Of a DNA stretch of 64,000 bases, positions 20,826 through 30,559 are shown one piece after another (within the stretch, counting starts at the first letter, position 1; the number at the start of each line of letters is the position of its first letter). Source of the DNA: Sphaerulina vaccinii (Eukaryota; Ascomycota; Dothideomycetes; Mycosphaerellales; Mycosphaerellaceae); the NCBI GenBank assembly GCA_022570795.1, contig JAKUDP010000008.1:248001-312000 (forward strand). Reading direction: 5' to 3'. The notes below the pieces were generated by a model. That model was given only the letters and a program-made list of their open reading frames with translations, did not search any database and was not told the DNA's origin. The translations under genes and the position numbers were made by a program.

Positions 20826-21221
20826 TCAACAAATCGATCCTCGAAATCGCAGCATTGTTGCATTTCTGGCACGGCCCAGAACCCAAGTAGAAGAACCCGG
20901 GCGTCGCTTAACATGGGCTGACACTGAAGACATCCATCTCTGATATGTAGGGAAGTCCGAAAGGTAGAAGTCGTTGAGCGAGTAGTAATCTTGCCACCAC
21001 TTCTGACGCGAAGCCTTGTTCACTTGTAGGATGGGTGGAACGCAGTAGGTGGCTTCGTCGACTTCGATCTCGGAGTGCAGTTCTGGGACAATGTAGGTGA
21101 AGATGGTGTCGATGAGTTCTTGGGGTAAAGCTTGTATCCGTGAGTTCAGTGTTGCAGGTGATGGGTTCTCGTTCTGGGGTTCCTCGTCTTCGATGACCTT
21201 GCGTTGCTGCATAGTTGCCAT
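20826..21221 (-). CDS. small F-box-like protein
   Basis: 131-aa frame beginning with ATG at 21221. After a ~28-residue acidic/polar leader it has RIQALPQELIDTIFTYIVPE, an F-box-like helix, then VPPILQVNKASRQKWWQDYY, which matches the second conserved part of these families. It ends soon after, so it is much shorter than its neighbours. An unseen intron or a 3' truncation could explain this, since frames downstream on the same strand are not clearly coding. Confidence 0.5.
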   Translation of the reverse strand: MATMQQRKVIEDEEPQNENPSPATLNSRIQALPQELIDTIFTYIVPELHSEIEVDEATYCVPPILQVNKASRQKWWQDYYSLNDFYLSDFPTYQRWMSSVSAHVKRRPGSSTWVLGRARNATMLRFRGSIC

Positions 21222-21398
21222 TGTTCGACTGTGTCAAACTGTAGTTGTTCGGGGTGTGAGTGCGTCGACACAGGTGACGGCTTCGCTTTCTTCTTCGAGT
21301 CGTCGGAGTCGATTGAAGAAAACCTTGATGCTATCCTTCGTCGGTTGATGCCATGTGTCCGCTTGCTTGAGACTTTGTTCTGACCCGAACTTGGCCAG

Positions 21399-22277
21399 CT
21401 ACTGCTGCTTGTGTGTATCCAGTTGCTCTCGAGCCTGCCAATGGTTCTTGCAACTCTCCTTCGTTTTGACCAAAGCGTGCTCAATCTCTTCAGCAAAATC
21501 GCGCAAGTCCCGCACATCACGCCTATCGTCCAAGCCATAAGGTGTCAGGAGGACCTTGACTTTGACGTCCGGGCACTTCCAGAACCGAGGACCACTTTCA
21601 AGGGAATACGTACTGCCCTGGTCGATGACCAAACTGATACTCGAAAGTCCAGTGAGCATATCGACGCTACACTGTTGTAATCCGGAGAACGATGTGAGAG
21701 GCCGATAACCAGCAGCGAACCAGAACTGAGTATCTTCCACTATTGCAATGCTTTGCAGTGCTTTGCGTTGGTCGGGGCCCAGAGCTACGTTGATGAAGGC
21801 GTCGAGCAATTTCGCAGACTGAAAGGAGAAGATGTTGCCTTCCGAGAGAGGGATCAGACGTGTTTCCGCGTAGATCTGGCGAGAAGTTCGCAAGAGGCTC
21901 AAAGAGAAGTGTTCTGTGCGAGCGTGCGCGTCATCGAGCCAGACATGACAAGCTGCGTGGCGGTCTTCGGATGGCGCAAATGGGTCAATGTCATCATCGT
22001 CCTCGGAGGGAGCGGACTGCTTGATGTCGTTCACGCGATCGTATGTCTCAGCATCGCTGTGAGGGACCTGGCAAATGTAGGTCTGGAAGCGGCGTCGACC
22101 GCCGCGCCCTGTGAAACTACACTCGACATGTATGGTCTGTCCGCAGAGCACATATTCGTAGATTCTGTTTCGAAGCTCCGCCGGAATCTTGAACAACGGC
22201 GACTGCTGATGGGTGCTGCAGCAATAATGTCAGCTTCACTTCTGTTCATGCACGTCGTTCCGTACATACATAGCCAT
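21399..22277 (-). CDS. 2EXR/F-box-like family protein, with a tiny first exon
   Basis: The main exon (21399-22215) encodes KIPAELRNRIYEYVLCG, LLRTSRQIYAETRLI and a long C-terminal part ending in a Lys/Glu-rich helix, the classic 2EXR arrangement. It has no ATG before the motif. An 8-base exon (22270-22277, ATGGCTAT) joined across a 54-bp intron (22216-22269, GTATGT...CTGCAG) restores an in-frame start, giving MAITHQQSPLFKIPAELRN. That N-terminus is typical of the family. The product would be 274 aa. Residues 50-75 contain an acidic DDDD stretch. The function is unknown. Confidence 0.72.
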
Positions 22278-22427
22278 GCTCTCGAGTGTGCCCTAATGAG
22301 ACTCGAGTTGAAGATGAACGTTTTGCTCCTCGACTCTTTGGCGTGGCAAATGTTCGTGCGAGGTGACAGTGTAGTGGGCAAGTCCTGGAAGAAGAAGAAG
22401 GAGACTTGCCCTGGAAACGAGTAACTC

Positions 22428-22500
22428 GGCCGTTTGCGCTAGTGGTATAATGTCTGTCTAGGCGCTTGCGATTACAGGGGTCGTTTTGATTCAACCACAA
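22428..22500 (+). ncRNA. degenerate tRNA-Pro-like sequence (tRNA relic or SINE head)
   Basis: GGCCGTTTGCGCTAGTGGTA plus the next bases closely follow the 5' half of fungal tRNA-Pro, including an A-box-like TGCGCTAGTGG. A 5-bp anticodon stem (TCTGT/ACAGG) encloses an AGG anticodon if about 9 extra loop bases are an intron. The 3' half is poor: the B-box reads GTTTTGATTCA and no acceptor-stem partner for GGCCGTT is present. A working tRNA is therefore unlikely. Confidence 0.33.
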
Positions 22501-22650
22501 TTCTCGATTCGATAATGATGTCGTTGCCTGTTGACATTACTGGGAGCTGCGAAGACAGGACCTTGAGTCCAGGACCTTGGAAACAGGAGCCTTGGGGGTC
22601 GAGAACAGGAGCCCATGCAACTTCGAAGCCTCTTCCTAGCTCGCATACGG

Positions 22651-22861
22651 TAAGTATCTCTGAAACACTTCCGGTTAGCAACGTGGTTCCACGGCCGCTT
22701 CTGATGCCGCAGCGACTGGAGACTGGCGGAGCGACAACATGACATCGGAAACAGCAGGAGAGCTATACCACTTCCAGACCAGCCACTTAGCACAATCGGC
22801 AAGTAGCTCTGAAGGGCCTCTGCGTAGCGACGTGGTTCCGCATCCGCTGTTGACGGCGGAG
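22651..22861 (+). repeat. diverged direct repeat, ~61 bp units 150 bp apart
   Basis: 22651-22711 and 22801-22861 share AAGTA.CTCTGAA, then TTAGCAACGTGGTTCC.C against GTAGCGACGTGGTTCCGC, then CCGCT and a GCCG/GGCGGAG ending. Similarity is about 70% by eye. The origin is unknown. Confidence 0.5.
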
Positions 22862-23143
22862 GGAGAGCAACTCAGTGGAGCTGGTCTTGGGCGAAAGCAA
22901 CCTTGAGGAGGATGCTTAAAAGAAGAAACCAATTCATAACAGACTACCTGGGTATCAAACAACAAACTCGTCGTAAACCATAATCATTACAGAGAAGCCA
23001 TTCCTCGTTCTCACTCTCCTTCACCAAATGTCTCGCGTGAGGCGCAACTCTCTCTGAAAGCTCGAGGGTATTAAAGCCGACCACGTCTGCGACTTCAGAC
23101 GCATGGTGGCAAGCAGATCCAAGAGACTATTTTGACCTGGGCT

Positions 23144-24264
23144 TTACATGTTCTCCACCACACGTGCATTTACAGCATTCTGGAAGCCGTGTGTATTGCC
23201 TGAGAACTCGCTGCTTGACTGCTGGTTGTTGTTCGTGCCGTAGTCGCGGTAGCTGCTTGGTCCCTCGCCAACCTGATCAGCCATGGCGAGCTGACTCTGC
23301 ACAGTCTGGTTCTGTGCTGGAAGGAAGATGACCTTGCTGTTGGCCGTCTTAGCCATAGCCTGCATAGCCTCGAGGTATCGGATCTGCATGGCAGGAGCAG
23401 AAGACAGAATATCGGCAGCTTGTCGCATCAACTTCGCGCTCTCGACTTCAGCACGAGCACTGATGACCTTGGCTTCACCAGTACGCTTGCTCTGTGCGGC
23501 CATGGACAAGCTGTCCTGGAGCTCTTGGCTGAAGATAATGTCCTTGACGAGCATGGACTCGACTTCGGCTCCCCATCCAGTCGCAGTCTCGTCGATGATC
23601 TCCCGAATAGACTGTGCGATCTCCTCGCGACGCTCGATGACATCTTGTAGAACACGGGCTCCAATAACGTGGCGCAGTGTAGTCTGAGTACGCTCCACCA
23701 ATGCGGTACGCAAGTTAGAGATACCGAAAGCAGCCTTGTGTGGAGATGTGATGCGGTAGTAGATGACCGATGTGAGTGTCAAATTGACGTTGTCCTTGGT
23801 CATGCAGACCTGCTTTGGCACCTCCACAATCTGAATCTTGACGTCCACCTGGATCAGGCTCTCGGACAGCGGGTTGATCTTGACGAGACCTGGGTCTACA
23901 GCTCTTGCGAATCGTCCAAATTTTGTGACAAGACCGACGTTTCCTTGTGCGACAGGCTTGTACGGGTTCGGGCAAACAAAGCAGCAGGGGATCGCGCCCA
24001 TGGTTCCGATGATGGAGCCCATGGTGTTGACCATGCCACCGTACCAGCCATGCTGCGAGTCGTCTTCGGTGTCGGCTTTGATGATTTGGGCGTATGAGGT
24101 CTGGAGGTCTTCTCGGCGAGGTGGTTGGACCTATGCGCTGTTAGGATGGTCTACAAGAGTATGATGAGCGATATGTCTACCTTCACAATGGGCTCAGCGC
24201 CGCGAGAGCTGCCATTGCTGCTGTCGAGTGGCGCCTTGCCGTTGATGTCTGCTGCTCCGTTCAT
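23144..24264 (-). CDS. stomatin-like SPFH/Band 7 protein
   Basis: Two exons (24264-24181 and 24130-23144) with a 50-bp intron (GTAGAC...GCATAG) give 356 aa, beginning MNGAADINGKAPLDSSNGSS. After a short hydrophobic, Cys-containing segment (GAIPCCFVCPNPYKPV), a full Band 7/SPFH domain follows. It reads GNVGLVTKFGRFARAVDPGL, then IVEVPKQVCMTKDNVNL, RTALVERTQTTLRHVIGARV and GAEVESMLVKDIIF. An Ala/Glu-rich helix (SARAEVESAKLMRQAADIL) and YLEAMQAMAKTANSKVIFLP complete it. The order and length fit the stomatin family, which forms oligomeric membrane scaffolds. The Gln/Asn/Ser-rich tail is not conserved. The organelle (plasma membrane, vacuole or mitochondrion) cannot be read from sequence. Confidence 0.88.
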
Positions 24265-25095
24265 GATGTAGCTTCTTGTGGGGAAGGCTAGCTAGCTAGC
24301 TAGTGAGATGATGTTCTCTGGTAATGTACAATGTCCGAGCACAGAGAGGTGATGCGGCGATTGTTATATAGAGCGTCACGAGAGCAGAGAAGGTGCAGAG
24401 GACAAGGGACTTGGAGCTTCTTGTCAAAAGCGCAGCACACTTCATCGCCTCTTCCTTCGTTCGTCCTTCCTATATCGGTCTAACCTCTTTCAGAAACGTA
24501 CATGGTCACCAAGCTCTCTCGGGTGGCGGATATGCCGGCCAAGGATACAATGTGGAGCGAGCGGAACATCAACCTACACCAACCACTGTCAAGCACTTCT
24601 CCTTCTCACAAGGCTCAAGGCCTCAGGACACACTTGGCATAAGACATGCTGGAATGATGGCATCTTCGCCCATAGCAACGACCTTCGACGAGACAGTCTC
24701 TATGCGGCACATACTGGAATGAAGGATTTGATGGCGCTTGGACGCGTAGCACCTTCCCCTCCGTCTACCTGTCGAGCGCGACTTTCTACCTCCACTGGCA
24801 AATAGCAGCAAACCTCAGGACTCCCAAGGTTATCTCTCAATGAGAGCCGCGGAAACGATGCAGGGCAGACTCGGTCAGAAGTCATGAGGTCTTCGAAATA
24901 CGGGTGCCGGCAGCCTTGTACCAATCCTTCTCGGCCCGACAAACAAAGGAAGCAAAGGGAAGCAAAGGGAAGCTCGAGTGGTCGACTTCACGGATTGCTG
25001 TGCCGATTGCGAGGCGCAGCATCTATCCTTCCACATTTTACAGAACATGTGGTCAAATGGATGAGGCTCATACCCGCATTCGCGCCTGAGGTCTC
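24265..25095. other. intergenic, including the stomatin promoter
   Basis: No supported gene. A (GCTA)4 microsatellite lies at about 24287-24302, just upstream of the stomatin start. A short purine-rich repeat (GGAAGCAAAG units) is near 24946-24975. Confidence 0.45.
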
Positions 25096-25326
25096 TTATG
25101 ACACGAGGTTTCTATTTGTGCAATTGAGGCCTTTACACCATTCGTCGGCTGCCCGTGCCGTGTGGCATAGGGCGATATCACGAACACCATTGATCGGCTT
25201 TGGTTCGTGATGGTCTACTGCAGGGAAGCTCATGTCTACTGCAGGGAAGCTCATGTCTACTGCAGGGAAGCTCATGTCTGCGCCTTCTACGATTCTTCTA
25301 GCGCTGTCGCTTGAGATGCATGGCAT
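25096..25326 (-). CDS. candidate small ORF containing a 7-residue tandem repeat
   Basis: A 76-codon ATG-to-stop frame includes three identical copies of MSFPAVD, encoded by the perfect 21-bp repeat at 25215-25277. Because 21 is a multiple of three the repeat keeps the frame. That is weak support for coding. No family resemblance and no clear signal peptide; it may be chance. Confidence 0.2.
   Translation of the reverse strand: MPCISSDSARRIVEGADMSFPAVDMSFPAVDMSFPAVDHHEPKPINGVRDIALCHTARAADEWCKGLNCTNRNLVS
25215..25277 (+). repeat. perfect 21-bp tandem repeat, three copies
   Basis: The unit CTACTGCAGGGAAGCTCATGT occurs three times head to tail without a mismatch, implying recent expansion. Confidence 0.95.
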
Positions 25327-26331
25327 TGACCGGTCTTGGTATTCGACATCATAGGGCCATGTGAGATGCTTGGACAGCTCTTGAGGTTGGCTGTAGCGAG
25401 GAAGAGCAATCTGACCGCATTATTGCTCAGGCACTGACATTGACTTGTAACACATAGCAGCGATGTCTACAGGCAGCATCGCTGTCAGAACAGTGCGGAC
25501 TTCAAGGTTGTAGATCGCCTGCTCCTTCACTTGCGAGAATGGAGAAATGGCTCTCTGGATGTCTTCCATATCGTGACCATGGAAGACGCCTCCAACCCAG
25601 ATCATCGGCTCTCGGATAGTGCATCTGATATGTGGTGTAATCTCGACCTTGCAACTAAGACTGCGAAGAATTCTGCGAAAATGAGGAGGCTCCTTCCTGA
25701 TCATGAAGGCTGGTATCAAGCTGAGGAGTTGCGCGCAAGGAATGTTGCACTGAGGAAGAGCGCACTAGAGAAGATGAGGAGATGGCGAGATTTGAACGAG
25801 AGTACAAGGGATGAACAGTAGGGAAACTTGCGCTGTTTATGTGGAAGAACCTGAGCCTGAACATTGCAAGGCGCTCGAAAACGATATCGCAGGCCTCTTG
25901 CAACTTCAACGGCGATTGAGACGAGCAAGGCAATCTCAAGCATAATCGTGAGCAGCTGAGAGATTGGGGACCAACACCGTGTCTCGCAACAGCAGACCAT
26001 TCTACTGACTGGGACTCATCAAGCGTTCAGAAGCAGGTACAGTGTGCGCTGGCAATCTTCTATTGCGCCAAGCCTTTGCGGCAGATAACATTCCACCTCA
26101 CTGCACTACACCTTAGCTGGATCTTGTGCCAACTAGCATTCATATCCGCGACCTGGAAAGACTCATTGTCTATCAAGCGATGGCTCTCTGTCCCATACGC
26201 GATACCTGATTGGCTGCATAACGCCATTGACATGGTGGCTGTGCATCTCGCAATCCGCAGCCTCGTGTTTACTATAACAAGTTCAATGCAGTCCCCGACT
26301 TCTATGGCACTACACGCACAGTCGGCTTATC
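25327..26331. other. unassigned region upstream of the HET gene
   Basis: Several ~95-codon frames overlap on both strands (25420-25719 -, 25531-25821 +, 25716-26000 -). One minus-strand frame contains a hydrophobic helix (LLTIMLEIALLVSIAVEVA). None shows a family match, and they conflict with each other. The region may be a decayed gene. Confidence 0.4.
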
Positions 26332-28188
26332 ATGGATTCGATTCATTACACGCCTATCGAGGATCGTTCCATCCGCCTCCTGTGGTGTCACCACCCTAGC
26401 GACCGATATGACCCTACCCTGAGCTTCACGATGTCCAGATGGCCCATGAGCGAGGTGCCTGCGTACAATGCAATATCCTACACGTGGGGCGAGTCCCTGG
26501 ACGACGAAATGGTTCTTGTCAATGGAACACCTTTAATGGTTCGTCGAAACTGTCACCACGCGCTCAGACAAGCTCTCGACTATAACTCGCAGAGATATCT
26601 TTGGATCGATGCTATTTGTATCAACCAGAAAGACGATCACGAGAAAGGCTACCAGGTTCAGATGATGTATGACATCTACAAGAACGCTTCCGAGGTGCTT
26701 GCTTGCGATGGCGAGCATGCAGATGGAAGCGAAAGACTAGCAGAGATTTGTCGTGCTGAACCTGATCTAGCCCGTTACCTGCGTGGGGAACGATGCATGT
26801 CCACGTGCAAGGACTCAGACTACAGTCAAAACTATAGTAATATTGGAAAAATCGCAAGGTCTTTCGCATCTCGATCGTACTGGCAGCGACTGTGGATAGT
26901 ACAGGAACTTATGGCCGGCATGTGGCATGTACGGATCCTCTGTGGTGCGGATGCTCTGCACATGAGCCACTTGCTAGACATCGGTAGTGGATTTGATGGA
27001 CTGCCGTACACACCACTCGGGGCTGTTTTGAAGGTGAAGGACTACTTGAGCAGATACGGACGGAAAAAAATTTCCCTGATAACCCTTCTCGATACCCTCA
27101 AGCAATTCCAGTGCGAAGACCCTCGAGACCGAATCTATGGGATGCTTTCAATGCTTAACATTTATGAGTTGGGCAAACGTGAAGGACTGGAACCTTTGGC
27201 TTCGGACTACACGCGAAGCGCATGGGAACTGGCACTTCAGCTGATTCGTCGAATGGGAATGAGTAGAATGAATAACGTCGTTGATGTTATGCAGTTGCTG
27301 AAGATCGATTGTCATACTCCCGAGATGCGAGATCTACTCCAGAACCGCTCCCTACCAGCAACACACACTTGCGAAGGTATGGGAAGGCGAGAGATCGATG
27401 TGAACACGGCCCTAGTGTCCCTCTTCGTACTTGACGAGGACTGTCTTGGTGTGGCGAACAGAAGGGCCAACAACCTTTCCGATTTCCTTGCTCGTGACAG
27501 AGATTTGAACTATGCTGTGGACATAGTAAAGTCCTCGTCAGAATGTGCGACGCTCGGAATTGATGGGCGATTGCCACAGCAGATTCGTCATAACAACGAA
27601 GTTCTTGCGCTTGCGTGCAGCGACGCGATGCCAGGCGATATGCTAATGGCGTTGCCCATTTATTGGGGGTCACCGAGGTGTTTGATTCTTCGAGAATCAT
27701 TGGAATCTGATTTTGATGTTGTAGGCACAGCCTACATCGACAGATATGCCTTCCATCATATCGAAAGCGCTGGGTTTAGGACAGAGATCACGCTCAATGT
27801 GTTGCCTGAAGATCTGATGACTATCTTTCACCCAGACAATACGAAGAGTGAGCCATCCAGTCCAACATCGGAAGTCCTGTGCTTGACGAGGAGACCGCTG
27901 CAGAATCCAAGAAGCGCAGTCAGACTTAAGCCCAAATCTGACAATGCGGCTGGCATTGGAAGTTCTGACGACAACTTCTACAAATACAAGGCCTTTCGTG
28001 ACCGAGTTGCAGCAGCAACAGCTCGCACGGCAGCTTGCACCCCCGGGGACAGTTCTGACCGGCGCTGCGTCCCGCGCAGTCTTCGAATTGTTGGAGATAT
28101 CAGTTTGTGGGCCATAAGCCTTAATCAGAACAGCTATCACATAGGGGGTTGCTACATGTCGTTCGCAGATATCATCGCCGTTGAGTGA
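26332..28188 (+). CDS. HET-domain (heterokaryon incompatibility) protein
   Basis: A 618-aa single-exon frame. The N-terminal HET domain is clear: VPAYNAISYTWGE (residues 42-54), RYLWIDAICINQKD (88-101), QMMYDIYKNASEVLA and SYWQRLWIVQELM (~180-192). GMLSML further on matches the family's phase-two motif (DxIxALLGL-like, here DPRDRIYGMLSML). The last ~250 residues are divergent. HET domains trigger programmed cell death when incompatible fungal strains fuse, and some resemble TIR/NLR-type immune effectors. The specific allele or partner cannot be told. A second HET gene lies 2.4 kb downstream in the opposite direction. Confidence 0.9.
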   Translation: MDSIHYTPIEDRSIRLLWCHHPSDRYDPTLSFTMSRWPMSEVPAYNAISYTWGESLDDEMVLVNGTPLMVRRNCHHALRQALDYNSQRYLWIDAICINQKDDHEKGYQVQMMYDIYKNASEVLACDGEHADGSERLAEICRAEPDLARYLRGERCMSTCKDSDYSQNYSNIGKIARSFASRSYWQRLWIVQELMAGMWHVRILCGADALHMSHLLDIGSGFDGLPYTPLGAVLKVKDYLSRYGRKKISLITLLDTLKQFQCEDPRDRIYGMLSMLNIYELGKREGLEPLASDYTRSAWELALQLIRRMGMSRMNNVVDVMQLLKIDCHTPEMRDLLQNRSLPATHTCEGMGRREIDVNTALVSLFVLDEDCLGVANRRANNLSDFLARDRDLNYAVDIVKSSSECATLGIDGRLPQQIRHNNEVLALACSDAMPGDMLMALPIYWGSPRCLILRESLESDFDVVGTAYIDRYAFHHIESAGFRTEITLNVLPEDLMTIFHPDNTKSEPSSPTSEVLCLTRRPLQNPRSAVRLKPKSDNAAGIGSSDDNFYKYKAFRDRVAAATARTAACTPGDSSDRRCVPRSLRIVGDISLWAISLNQNSYHIGGCYMSFADIIAVE

Positions 28189-28361
28189 CCAGAGATCCCG
28201 TGCAGCACTTCAATACGTGCTTAGCTACGGTAAGATTGGTTCCTCTCGGAGTCACCTCATGAACGGCAGTCTCGATTCTCGGAAGCTTTGCCTCTCGGCG
28301 CTTTTGATACTGTCTTGGTACTTCTACCCAAGAAACCTGCCTGTCGGTCTGAACCTCACTC

Positions 28362-29387
28362 TCAAGCCAACTTATGTTCACCAAACCAATCCATCATTAT
28401 GCTCGTTGCGTTGATGAAAGTCGGCGTACTCGAATCCGAATTCGGCAACGTACTCGCCCAACTATGCGTCAAAGCGTTTACCCAATAGCTCGTCACCAAT
28501 CCAAAGTTCCCAGCTGCTGTACTTCCAAACTGCGCCTTATGCAGTTGATTGCTGAAAGACTTGGTCGTGGTATTGATAGCACTCATTCCATCTCTTACAG
28601 CCCATGCTTGAATGAAATGCGGGACAGTAGGAAGACAGTAGCCTCGACGAGGACCGCCGTTGTATGGGATCGTTGGGTCAGCGGAGCCGTGGATTTCGAG
28701 GATTGGGACGTTGGATCGACCTGGAGAGCAAGGGAGGGGGACTGTGAGAGGGGCGCAGGAGCCGTCTGAGGAGAGATTGGCGTCTGTGAACAGATATCAG
28801 TATGGGTGCCATGTTTGGAAGAAAGAGAGAGAGGAGAACTGACAGTAAGCACCACTATTAGCAGCAAAAGCCGCAACTCTCTGACTAGCCACCTTATCAC
28901 AAGCCAAGATATTCAAACTGAATCCTCCGCCATTGCTCTTTCCAGTCGAGAAGATCGCATCACTATCAATACAATAGTTCGCCTCCAGATAATCGATCAT
29001 ATCCAAAGTGAATTGCACATCGTTCGTCGTAGCAGCAGGATCTCCTTGCCATTGATTGTCGATTCCTTGAGGATAGACTGCCAGAGCATCTGGATTGAAG
29101 TATGGATCGGAGAAGGAAGATAATGTTTCTTGAGTCGCTGAGGCACCGCCGCGGCCGTGGAAGGAGAAGATCAGGCTTCGAGGAGAGGTCGTGTTGTAGT
29201 TTGTTGGGATATGGAGGAGGAAGGAGCGAGTGAGGCCAGATGAGGTGAGGGTGAGGGTGTTACTGGAGCCGGTGCCGCCTTTCTTGATATCAGAGGGAAG
29301 AGATTTGCCGCAGCCGGATGAGGCCGTGAGGGCGTGTATTATGTTGAGTGCACCCAGTATGGGTAGCGTGAGCTGAAGGTAGCGCAT
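28362..29387 (-). CDS. secreted feruloyl esterase (polyhydroxybutyrate-depolymerase-like fold, CE1)
   Basis: Two exons (29387-28844 and 28783-28362) with a 60-bp GT-AG intron give 321 aa. The chosen ATG opens a signal peptide (MRYLQLTLPILGALNIIHAL); an upstream ATG-less extension in the same frame is ignored. GCGKSLP starts the mature domain. SLIFSFHGRGG forms the oxyanion region and AVYPQGIDNQWQGDP is a family hallmark. GKSNGGGF contains the nucleophile Ser151. EIHGSADPTIPYNGG carries the acid Asp, and THSWAS near the C-terminus the catalytic His. This matches feruloyl esterase C/D types, which release ferulic acid from plant cell-wall arabinoxylan. All catalytic residues are present, so it should be active. 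It fits a plant-associated or saprobic lifestyle. Confidence 0.9.
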
Positions 29388-30559
29388 ATCGAATGAGTGC
29401 ACGCTTGGTGGTACGTGCTGAATGTCGTCTCCAGGTTCGATGTCGGTTTCGAAGCTCTGAAGCTGGGAAAGAAGCACCTTATACCTCATGCCATCCCACC
29501 TCAGCGTACATGTCCCACGATAAGCCTCTTTGTCCTCAGCATTTCTCGACCCGCCTCTGTCTAGCAAGTGAAAGTGAGACCCTCATATTGGATCTGGCGC
29601 TCAGAATATGTGATGGAACGACAAGAACGTTCGGGTGAATGGAATTGTGGACCAAGCAGCGCCGTACACCACTGAGTTGATAGGAGCTGACAGTACTGGT
29701 GAACTGAGGTAGGTCTTCATCGAATTTGGAATGGACTTAGCCACGCCGAGCGGTGGTGTCACAGTGCGTACAGAAAGGAAGCTGCACGGTTCCGTATCAT
29801 CGGCCTCAAGATACTATGATGCTGGACTCCTGTCCACGTCTTCCAGTGCGAGATTGCTCGATCGTGGCGCGGTGGCAGCGACATCCAATTTGAGTAGCTC
29901 TGGTTCGGAGGTGTGCGTTGGGGAATAGTCTTCGTCATGAGGGGTGTAGTGTCCGATTTCTGCATCCCTTGCTTCGCAAAAGTGGTTGGGAGTGCTCGAG
30001 CTAGGTATCGTGGCTTCTCTGTGGCGTTCGTTAGCACTTCGTCACGTTCGATCTCCGAACATACATGAAGGAGTTGTCTTCGAGCGCACCCTCCTCGGCG
30101 TTTCTGGACTGGTCATGCTGGCTGAAGTTCACCAGAGAACTCTTCGAAGCATGGTCCTGGCTTGAGAGCTCCAGTAGATGTATTATTTTATTGTTCTCGA
30201 TCAGAGGAGCTCGTGGCACATATGTACTGAAGGCTGTTCTTGATCAATCGTGGACTGTCTCAATGCACACTGAAGCTGGGGTCTCTGTACTGTTTAGACT
30301 CAGCTACATGCATATGAGACCAGGGCATGCCGATGCAATGATTCGAGCAGGCTGTTGATGTGTACGTCTTGCGCTACTGTACACGTCGAAGCTTGTGGCC
30401 AGGATTGGGCCTGCTGCATTCTGATACTGGATGTGCCTTCAATAGTGAAGATATACCTGCCTCTTGACGCAATTCTATTCCCTTAGACTTGATTTGACGG
30501 CCGTACACAGGAACCACAATTCTCGTCTTGACAGATATATGAGCCACATGAGCAGATTC
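29388..30559. other. intergenic, no supported gene
   Basis: Overlapping short frames on both strands (up to ~97 codons) have no recognisable family. The left end contains the feruloyl esterase promoter. Confidence 0.45.

Larger units (their letters stand above)
22278..23143. other. intergenic with a tRNA-like sequence and diverged repeats
   Basis: No protein gene is supported. It holds the tRNA-Pro-like sequence at 22428-22500 and a pair of diverged direct repeats (22651-22711 and 22801-22861). Confidence 0.5.

Noticed and set aside
25420..26000. Two overlapping minus-strand ORFs and one plus-strand ORF
   Set aside because: They conflict with one another and none has a family match; left as unassigned.
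29276..29567. Longer N-terminus for the feruloyl esterase (frame open from 29567)
   Set aside because: The start at 29387 yields a clean signal peptide directly before the mature GCGK domain; the extension is polar and unlike the family.
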